Below, in pieces: positions 1 through 4,821 of a DNA stretch of 5,454 bases. The notes below the pieces were generated by a model. That model had not been told where the DNA came from and did not search any database. It saw nothing but the letters and a program-made list of their open reading frames with translations. The number at the start of each line of letters is the position of its first letter. The stretch's first letter is position 1. This DNA is from Pseudolysinimonas_A sp965653335 (GTDB lineage Bacteria > Actinomycetota > Actinomycetes > Actinomycetales > Microbacteriaceae). The translations under genes and the position numbers were made by a program. The stretch lies in contig CBFGZU010000105.1 in NCBI GenBank assembly GCA_965653335.1, positions 1 to 5,454 of the forward strand, in the 5' to 3' direction.

Positions 1-845
1 CCGAGCTTGCTCTGGAACCGGTCGCGCGGCACCACGAGGTGCACGCCCTTGCTCGCGCGCACCTTGAACTGGCCGCGCTCGCCGACCATCGCCTGGGTGT
101 CGTCGGTCCAGACGCCCGTCGCGTTGACGACCTGCTTCGCGAGGATCTCGAACTCCTCGCCGGTCTCCTTGTCGCGGGCGCGCACCCCCGTAACCCGCTG
201 GCCGACCTTGAGGAAGCCGATCACCTCGACACGGCTCGCGGCGTGAGCGCCATAGAAACTCGCGGTGCGGGCGAGGGTCGCGACGTAGCGCGCGTCATCC
301 ACCTGCGCGTCGTAATAGGTGAGCCCGCCCGTGAAGGCGTCGGGATGCAGGCTCGGCGCCGCGTGCAGCAGCTGGCGCCTCGTGAGATGCCGGTGGTGCG
401 GCACACCGGGGGGACGCATCCCGGTGTACGAGAACGCGTCGTAGAGCAGCATCCCGGCGCCGACGTAAGCGCGCTCGAACACGCCCTTCGTGAGCGGGTA
501 GAGGAACCGCACCGGCTTCACCAAATGCGGAGCGAGGCGCTGCAGCAGCAGACCACGTTCGATGAGCGCCTCGCGCACGAGCCGGAAGTCGAGCTGCTCC
601 AGGTAGCGGATGCCACCGTGTACGAGCTTCGATGAGCGGCTGGACGTGCCCGACGCCCAGTCCCGCGCTTCGAGGATGCCGGTGCGCAGACCCCGCGTCA
701 CCGCGTCGAGCGCCGCGCCCGTGCCGACGATCCCGCCGCCGATCACCAGGACGTCGAGCTCCTTCGCCCGCATGTTGGCGATCGCGGCGGCTCGCTCTTC
801 GGGTCCGAGGCGGTTCGAACGGGTGACGGTCTTGCGCGGGGTCAT
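1..845 (-). CDS. glpD: Glycerol-3-phosphate dehydrogenase (FAD-dependent), N-terminal half, runs off the left edge
   Basis: GlpD oxidises sn-glycerol 3-phosphate to dihydroxyacetone phosphate at the membrane face and passes electrons to quinone through FAD. The window holds 281 codons, about half of the usual 550-590 residues; the C-terminus is outside. Visible features: the Rossmann dinucleotide motif at residues 31-43 (DVLVIGGGIVGTG, GxGxxG at 36-41) after a polar 30-residue lead; the family block SSKLVHGGIRYLE at 71-83, where the FAD/substrate site lies in GlpD proteins; TYYDAQVDDAR at 176-186; and NATGVWTD at 241-248, the second conserved FAD-domain motif. ATG at 845 is chosen because the next in-frame Met (codon 25) comes just before the FAD fold and has no Shine-Dalgarno. 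A GAGG lies only 3 nt upstream of the chosen ATG (849-852), which is tight. The start is 14 nt after the guaB3 stop, so co-transcription with guaB3 is likely. The family call is firm; the electron acceptor is inferred from the family. Confidence 0.95.
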   Translation of the reverse strand, partial: MTPRKTVTRSNRLGPEERAAAIANMRAKELDVLVIGGGIVGTGAALDAVTRGLRTGILEARDWASGTSSRSSKLVHGGIRYLEQLDFRLVREALIERGLLLQRLAPHLVKPVRFLYPLTKGVFERAYVGAGMLLYDAFSYTGMRPPGVPHHRHLTRRQLLHAAPSLHPDAFTGGLTYYDAQVDDARYVATLARTASFYGAHAASRVEVIGFLKVGQRVTGVRARDKETGEEFEILAKQVVNATGVWTDDTQAMVGERGQFKVRASKGVHLVVPRDRFQSKL

Positions 846-859
846 CAGCCTCGGTAGCC

Positions 860-1981
860 CTAACTCTGGTGATACGGGGCGATGACGACCTCGACCCGCT
901 GAAACTCCTTGAGGTCGGAGTATCCGGTCGTCGCCATCGACCGGCGCAGCGCCCCGATGAGGTTCATGCGGCCGTCGGCGGTGTCGGCCGGTCCGAAGAG
1001 CAGCTTCTCGAGCGGTGCGACCGTGCCGACCTCGACGCGGTGCCCGCGGGGAAGCTCCGGATGCCGCGCCTCCGACCCCCAGTGCCATCCGCCGCCCGGT
1101 GCCTCCTCGGCGCGCGCGAGAGTCGAGCCGAGCATGACGGCGTCGGCACCCACCGAGATCGCCTTCACGATGTCGCCGCTCGTGCCGAGTCCACCGTCCG
1201 CGATGACATGCACGTAACGGCCGCCCGACTCATCGAGGTAGTCGCGGCGCGCGCCCGCGACATCCGCCACCGCGGTCGCCATCGGAGAGTGGATGCCGAG
1301 GCTGCCGCGCGTGGTCGACGCGGCACCGCCCCCGAAACCGACGAGAACACCGGCGGCGCCCGTGCGCATGAGGTGAAGCGCTGCCGTGTAGGTGCTGGCG
1401 CCGCCCACGATGACCGGCACATCGAGTTCGTAGATGAACTTCTTGAGATTGAGCGGTTCGACGCCCTTGCTCACGTGCTCAGCCGACACCGTCGTGCCGC
1501 GGATGACGAAGAGGTCGACACCCGCGTCGATCACCGCCTTGTAGTGCTCCTGAGTGAGCTGCGGGCTGAGCGCTCCGGCGACGGGGACTCCCGCCGCGCG
1601 GATCTCGGCGATGCGATCCTTGAGCAGGTGCGGCTTGATCGGCTCGGCGTAGATCTCCTGCAGCCGCTTCGTCGCCCCCTCCGCCTTCAGACCGCGGATC
1701 TCCTTCAGAACCTTGTCGGCATCCTCGTATCTGGTCCAGACGCCTTCGAGGTCGAGCACCCCCAGTCCCCCGAGCCTGCCGATCGCGATGGCCGTCGCCG
1801 GGCTCACGACGGAATCCATCGGCGCCGCCAGCACCGGCATGTCGAACGTGAACGCGTCGATCGTCCACGCGACACTCACGTCGTGCGGGTCGCGGGTGCG
1901 CCGGCTCGGCACGACCGCGATGTCGTCGAACGCGTAGGCCCGCCTGGCGCGCTTGGCCCGCCCGATCTCGATGTCGCTCAC
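860..1981 (-). CDS. guaB3: GuaB3: IMP dehydrogenase-family protein without CBS domains and without the catalytic cysteine
   Basis: A 373-residue TIM-barrel protein of the IMPDH/GMP reductase family, the short actinobacterial 'GuaB3' type (the M. tuberculosis homologue is of similar length). Core landmarks: LAAPMDSVVSPATA at 51-64, GGLGVLDLEG at 71-80, phosphate-loop-like ADGGLGTSGDI at 261-271 and AVMLGS at 281-286. The region that carries the CBS pair in GuaB is replaced by a short helical stretch (about 82-125). The catalytic loop VGFGGGAASTTR (214-225) aligns without gaps to VGVGPGSICTTR of GuaB in this window, and places Ser222 where GuaB has catalytic Cys312. I also see no counterpart of the Arg-Tyr flap dyad; instead there is GGGWHWGS (297-304). 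Family knowledge: cyanobacterial GuaB3 is reported to be an IMP dehydrogenase, while the role of the actinobacterial form is not established. IMP dehydrogenase activity is therefore doubtful here. The GTG start at 1981 has no convincing Shine-Dalgarno but lies 6 nt after a TAGGCT box, suggesting a leaderless mRNA. glpD follows by 14 nt. Confidence 0.93.
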   Translation of the reverse strand: MSDIEIGRAKRARRAYAFDDIAVVPSRRTRDPHDVSVAWTIDAFTFDMPVLAAPMDSVVSPATAIAIGRLGGLGVLDLEGVWTRYEDADKVLKEIRGLKAEGATKRLQEIYAEPIKPHLLKDRIAEIRAAGVPVAGALSPQLTQEHYKAVIDAGVDLFVIRGTTVSAEHVSKGVEPLNLKKFIYELDVPVIVGGASTYTAALHLMRTGAAGVLVGFGGGAASTTRGSLGIHSPMATAVADVAGARRDYLDESGGRYVHVIADGGLGTSGDIVKAISVGADAVMLGSTLARAEEAPGGGWHWGSEARHPELPRGHRVEVGTVAPLEKLLFGPADTADGRMNLIGALRRSMATTGYSDLKEFQRVEVVIAPYHQS

Positions 1982-1987
1982 CCGTCG

Positions 1988-2016
1988 AGCCTACTTGTGC
2001 GTCGCCTCGCGGTCGC
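1988..2016 (-). promoter_or_regulatory. Putative leaderless promoter of guaB3-glpD
   Basis: On the minus strand, TAGGCT (1988-1993) fits the actinobacterial -10 pattern TAnnnT. A 17-nt spacer upstream lies GCGACC (2011-2016), which shares only the GAC core and final spacing with TTGACA-type -35 boxes. Six nucleotides (CGACGG) separate the -10 from the GTG of guaB3, so transcription would begin at or next to the start codon. This also explains the lack of a clear Shine-Dalgarno. The box lies just below palindrome 2025-2090. The -10 and its position are seen directly; promoter function is inference. Confidence 0.45.
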
Positions 2017-2024
2017 CCTCTCGT

Positions 2025-2090
2025 AACCCGGGCGGGGTCGGACGACTCGGGCGTCCGAACCCGCCCCGGTACGCCGGACTCGCCCGGGTT
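2025..2090. repeat. 66-nt palindromic element, copy A, between the orphan gene and guaB3
   Basis: The ends AACCCGGGCG (2025-2034) and CGCCCGGGTT (2081-2090) are perfect inverted repeats, and the inner sequence continues to pair in the same register (2039-2041 with 2074-2076; 2049-2053 with 2062-2066). The element aligns without gaps to 3118-3183, with 50 of 66 positions identical by hand count, in the same orientation. A competing fold is also present: 2030-2044 pairs with 2052-2066 over 15 bp with a single G/A mismatch and a 7-nt loop. The element begins 6 nt after the stop of the 2097-3026 gene and ends 9 nt before the putative guaB3 -35 box. No T-run follows either arm, so a classical intrinsic terminator is not evident. 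A gene-end or transcript-end role is inferred from its position. Confidence 0.75.
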
Positions 2091-2096
2091 ACGACG

Positions 2097-3026
2097 TCAG
2101 CGCCGCCGCGTCGACGGAAGTCCGGCCGCCCGGAGCTTGTCGGCGAGCGGCGTGCCGGTCCAGGCATCCGCCCACTCCCAACGCGCAACCCCCGGGCCCG
2201 GTTCGACCGCGCGCAGCCGGTCCTCGCGTCGCTTCTCGTCGATCACGACTTCGGCCGTCGCGCGCCCACCGGTGTAGACCTCGCGCACATACTTTTCCCG
2301 GCCGTCGAACTCGCCGATGAGGCGATACTCCGGCCACCAGAAGTCGACGATCCCGATGAGGCCCCGCTGATCCGAGAAACGGCACTGCAACTCGGGCTTC
2401 GGAAACCCGAACTCATGGATGCGCACGCGGCTGAGGGTCTCCCCCGGCGATCCAGATCGACCGTCGGCGAACCGAATCGCGCGCTGCGCTCGGCGCCGCC
2501 CTCGCAGGATGCCGCGACGATCAAGGTCGGCGAGCACATCGTCCGCCGCGACCTCGGGCCGTGCGAACGCCCAGTCGAGCACCCCGACGGCGGCGACGAA
2601 CGGCGCCGTGACCGCCACATCCGCGAGAGTGCGTACCAAGGAGGTCACCGGAATGCGATCGACGATCTCAAGGTCGTCGTGGAACGCACTCGCGTGCTTG
2701 CGGAAGCCGTGCTCGGTGCGGGTTCCGGCCGCGACCGTCGCGAGCACGTCGATCGCGGTGGGCAGTCGGCCGATGATCGGCGCACCCCATACGGCGGCGG
2801 CGGACAGGTGGCTCACGATCGGCCTCTCGCGCGCGACCGCCGAGGCGGCGGCGATGCGGGTGAGGAATCGCCGGTGCTCGCTCAGACCCGCCCACTCGAC
2901 GGCATCCACGAAGGCACCCCGATGCGGGCGCACCATGCCGCCCTTCAGGACGTCCCGACGCAGTCGACGCGCGTCGTCACCGAGCCGCTCGAGGTCGCGG
3001 GTAAAGCGAAGTGCCGGGATGTCCAC
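2097..3026 (-). CDS. Orphan protein: AbiEi-like N-terminal region plus predicted PD-(D/E)XK (DUF559-like) nuclease domain
   Basis: A 309-residue soluble protein with no signal peptide or membrane segment visible. The N-terminus (about 8-40, RDLERLGDDARRL through MVRPHRGAFVD) resembles the winged-helix lead of AbiEi-type antitoxin-domain proteins common in actinobacteria, followed by the typical VSHLSAAAVWGAPIIG block (71-86). The C-terminal third (about 192-300) looks like a Vsr/DUF559 nuclease fold: SPGET (193-197, Glu196), GIVDFWWPEYRLIGEFDG (225-242, with Asp228 and the E-x-D-G of Glu239/Asp241), Lys245, then EKRREDRLR (264-272). Candidate metal-binding residues are therefore present. Nuclease activity and the substrate are inferred; the function is unknown. 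No nucleotidyltransferase toxin of the AbiEii type lies beside it, so it is not a recognisable toxin-antitoxin pair. The GTG start at 3026 is chosen because the conserved N-terminus begins directly after it. There is no strong Shine-Dalgarno; GACAGT 6 nt upstream could be a weak -10 of a leaderless transcript. Large palindromes flank it on both sides. Confidence 0.8.
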   Translation of the reverse strand: MDIPALRFTRDLERLGDDARRLRRDVLKGGMVRPHRGAFVDAVEWAGLSEHRRFLTRIAAASAVARERPIVSHLSAAAVWGAPIIGRLPTAIDVLATVAAGTRTEHGFRKHASAFHDDLEIVDRIPVTSLVRTLADVAVTAPFVAAVGVLDWAFARPEVAADDVLADLDRRGILRGRRRAQRAIRFADGRSGSPGETLSRVRIHEFGFPKPELQCRFSDQRGLIGIVDFWWPEYRLIGEFDGREKYVREVYTGGRATAEVVIDEKRREDRLRAVEPGPGVARWEWADAWTGTPLADKLRAAGLPSTRRR

Positions 3027-3049
3027 CGCTCGACTGTCGCGTCCCGTGG

Positions 3050-3108
3050 CCCCTCACGACGGCACCGCGGGGGCTCCCTGAGGAACTCCCCCCGCCGTCG
3101 TGCTGGGG
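3050..3108. other. Large imperfect hairpin upstream of the orphan gene
   Basis: CACGACGGC (3055-3063) is perfectly complementary to GCCGTCGTG (3094-3102). Outside it, CCCC (3050-3053) can pair with GGGG (3105-3108) across a small internal loop. Inside it, GGGGG (3069-3073) can pair with CCCCC (3089-3093), and TCC/GGA closes a CTGA loop at 3078-3081. The sequence is not related to the two 66-nt elements. It lies downstream of guaB and 24 nt upstream of the start of the 2097-3026 gene. Roles to consider are an extra guaB 3' hairpin, an operator covering the orphan promoter, or a 5' leader structure. No T-run follows on the minus strand, so a standard intrinsic terminator is not supported. Confidence 0.5.
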
Positions 3109-3117
3109 AGGACTGCC

Positions 3118-3183
3118 GACCCGGGCGGGTTCGGACACGTCGGGCGAGCGCGGACGCCCGGGTTGTCCGTACTCGCCCGGGTT
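3118..3183. repeat. 66-nt palindromic element, copy B, behind guaB
   Basis: This is a nearly continuous palindrome about a centre at 3150/3151. ACCCGGGCG (3119-3127) pairs with CGCCCGGGT (3174-3182), then G-C and T-A pairs (3129-3130 with 3171-3172), CGGACA (3132-3137) pairs with TGTCCG (3164-3169), and CGGGCG (3141-3146) pairs with CGCCCG (3155-3160) around an 8-nt loop, all in one register without bulges. It is the same length and orientation as 2025-2090. Its first 20 and last 13 positions are the best conserved between the copies. It lies 13 nt after the guaB stop codon. Either strand can form the hairpin; no T-run follows. Confidence 0.78.
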
Positions 3184-3196
3184 GGCGAATCCGCCC

Positions 3197-4699
3197 CTAC
3201 GAGGAGTAGTTGGGGGCTTCGACGGTCATCTGGATGTCGTGGGGATGCGACTCCTTCAGACCGGCGGGGGTGATGCGCACGAACTTGCCGCGGGCCTTGA
3301 GCTCGGGGATCGTGCGGGCACCGACGTAGAACATGCTCTGCCGCAGGCCGCCCATGAGCTGATACACCGTCGCGGCGAGGGAGCCGCGGTAGGAAACCCG
3401 GCCCTCGATGCCCTCGGCAATGAGCTGGGCATCGGACGGCACATCCGCCTGGAAGTAGCGGTCGCGCGAGTACGAAGTCTTCTTGCCACGGTCGCTCATC
3501 GCGCCGATCGAACCCATGCCGCGGTAGTTCTTGAACTGCTTGCCGTTGACGTAGACGAGGTCACCGGGGCTCTCGTCGGTGCCGGCGAGCAGCGAGCCGA
3601 GCATCACGGTGTCGGCGCCCGCGACGAGCGCCTTCGCGATATCGCCGGAGTACTGCAGGCCACCGTCGGCGATCACCGGGATGCCGGCCTCACGCGCCGC
3701 GAGGGATGCCTCGTAGACGGCCGTCACCTGCGGCACCCCGACGCCGGCGACGACGCGCGTCGTGCAGATCGAGCCCGGACCGACGCCGACCTTGATCGCG
3801 TCGGCTCCGGCGTCGATGAGCGCTTGCGCGCCGGAGCGCGTCGCGACGTTGCCGCCGATGATGTCGATGGCCGCGAACGCCGAGTCGCGCTTCAAGCGTC
3901 CGATGATGTCGAGCACCCCGGCGGAGTCGCCGTTCGCGGTGTCGACGACGATGACGTCGACACCGGCATCCCGCAGCGCTCCCGCGCGGTCCCAGGCATC
4001 CCCGAAGAAGCCGATCGCCGCGCCGACGCGAAGGCGGCCCTCGGCATCCTTGGTGGCGTTCGGATACTTCTCGCTCTTGTCGAAGTCCTTCACGGTGATG
4101 AGGCCGCGCAGGATTCCTGCCTCATCGACGAGCGGCAGCTTCTCGATCTTGTGCTGGGCGAAGATCGCGACGGCCGTCTCCGGGTCGATGCCGACCGGAG
4201 CGGTGATGAGCGGTGCCTTCGTCATGACGTCGCGCACGAGCGTCGTCGACTTCTCGAACGGCGAGACGAACCGCATGTCGCGGTTGGTGATGATGCCGAC
4301 CAGCCGCCCGTCGCCTTCGATGACCGGCAGGCCCGAGACCCGGAACTTGCCGCACAGCTCGTCGACCTCGGCGACCGTCGCGATCGGCGTCGTCGTCACC
4401 GGGTTGGAGATCATCCCCGACTCACTGCGCTTCACCTTGTCCACATGCGTCGCCTGGTCGTCGATCGACAGGTTGCGATGCAGCACCCCGAGGCCCCCTT
4501 GGCGCGCCATCGCGACCGCCATGCGCGACTCGGTGACGGTATCCATCGCGCTCGACAGCAGCGGCGCGGCGACGCTGATGCGCCGGGTCAGCCGGGATGC
4601 CGTCTCGGCTTCGCTCGGGATGACGTCGGTGTGGCCGGGCAGCAGCATGACGTCGTCGTAGGTGAGTCCGACGAATCCGAAGGGATCGGGCTGGTCCAT
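3197..4699 (-). CDS. guaB: Inosine-5'-monophosphate dehydrogenase
   Basis: GuaB oxidises IMP to XMP with NAD+, the committed step of guanine nucleotide synthesis, as a cytosolic homotetramer/octamer. The 500-residue product has full family length. Domain order: TIM-barrel first part (about 1-95, with LTYDDVMLLPG at 12-22 and LLSSAMDTVTE at 47-57); a CBS pair (about 98-212, with VSGLPVI at 121-127, GIITNRD at 135-141, KIEKLPLVD at 184-192 and GLITVKD at 199-205); barrel second part with NAD-site VVDTANGDS (251-259), GGNVAT (282-287) and the IMPDH signature GVGPGSICTT (305-314), where Cys312 is the nucleophile; IADGG (343-347), YRGMGS (392-397), the flap dyad Arg414-Tyr415 in DRYFQ, and EGIEGRVSYRG (429-439). 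Nothing essential is missing. ATG at 4699 is preceded by GAGG with a 5-nt gap, and the family N-terminus begins there. The frame stays open upstream to 4981, but that part has no family similarity and overlaps the neighbouring gene. Palindrome 3118-3183 follows the stop by 13 nt. Confidence 0.98.
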   Translation of the reverse strand: MDQPDPFGFVGLTYDDVMLLPGHTDVIPSEAETASRLTRRISVAAPLLSSAMDTVTESRMAVAMARQGGLGVLHRNLSIDDQATHVDKVKRSESGMISNPVTTTPIATVAEVDELCGKFRVSGLPVIEGDGRLVGIITNRDMRFVSPFEKSTTLVRDVMTKAPLITAPVGIDPETAVAIFAQHKIEKLPLVDEAGILRGLITVKDFDKSEKYPNATKDAEGRLRVGAAIGFFGDAWDRAGALRDAGVDVIVVDTANGDSAGVLDIIGRLKRDSAFAAIDIIGGNVATRSGAQALIDAGADAIKVGVGPGSICTTRVVAGVGVPQVTAVYEASLAAREAGIPVIADGGLQYSGDIAKALVAGADTVMLGSLLAGTDESPGDLVYVNGKQFKNYRGMGSIGAMSDRGKKTSYSRDRYFQADVPSDAQLIAEGIEGRVSYRGSLAATVYQLMGGLRQSMFYVGARTIPELKARGKFVRITPAGLKESHPHDIQMTVEAPNYSS

Positions 4700-4821
4700 A
4701 GTGTCCTCGCAGAACCGGAGAAAGAAGGCAGGATGCGCACCCGGCTGCGACGACGAAGCCCGGTACTCGATGTTAACGGCTTCGACGCCCGAGAATTCCG
4801 ATGCGTGCGACGAACGAGGGG
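4700..4821 (-). promoter_or_regulatory. guaB upstream region with an interrupted inverted repeat
   Basis: This 122-nt gap is the only place in the window for a guaB promoter if guaB is not read from the binding-protein gene. It holds an inverted repeat, GGCTTCG (4778-4784) and CGAAGCC (4754-4760), 17 nt apart, extendable by two pairs beyond one mismatch. Its loop contains the A/T-rich GTTAACATCG, in which TAACAT (4770-4775, minus strand) could be a -10 box, although no -35 fits at normal spacing. A pyrimidine-rich stretch (4711-4733) precedes the ribosome binding site. I recognise no known riboswitch. An operator or leader hairpin is possible, but the promoter call is weak. Confidence 0.35.
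4704..4708 (-). promoter_or_regulatory. Ribosome binding site of guaB
   Basis: GAGGA on the minus strand, with the GAGG core (4705-4708) 5 nt before ATG 4699. It decides between this start and the long in-frame upstream extension of the open frame, which has no comparable signal. Confidence 0.8.

Noticed and set aside
2097..3026. A complete AbiE-type toxin-antitoxin module
   Set aside because: Only an AbiEi-like N-terminal region is present. No nucleotidyltransferase partner is encoded in the flanking sequence; the neighbours are guaB and guaB3.
2025..3183. Classical Rho-independent terminators at the three hairpins
   Set aside because: Stems are strong, but no T-run follows any of them on the transcribed strand. 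They are reported as palindromes, with a termination role left open.
2025..3183. Insertion sequence or transposon ends
   Set aside because: The 66-nt copies are direct, not inverted, relative to each other. No transposase is between them and no target-site duplication is apparent.
869..3209. Plus-strand open frames of 385 and 418 codons opposite guaB3 and the orphan gene
   Set aside because: Low-complexity Arg-rich translations, antisense to well-supported genes, crossing intergenic palindromes, with no ribosome binding signal.
4700..4821. A purine riboswitch controlling guaB
   Set aside because: I see no conserved purine-aptamer core or recognisable aptamer-terminator arrangement in the 122-nt gap, only a simple interrupted dyad.
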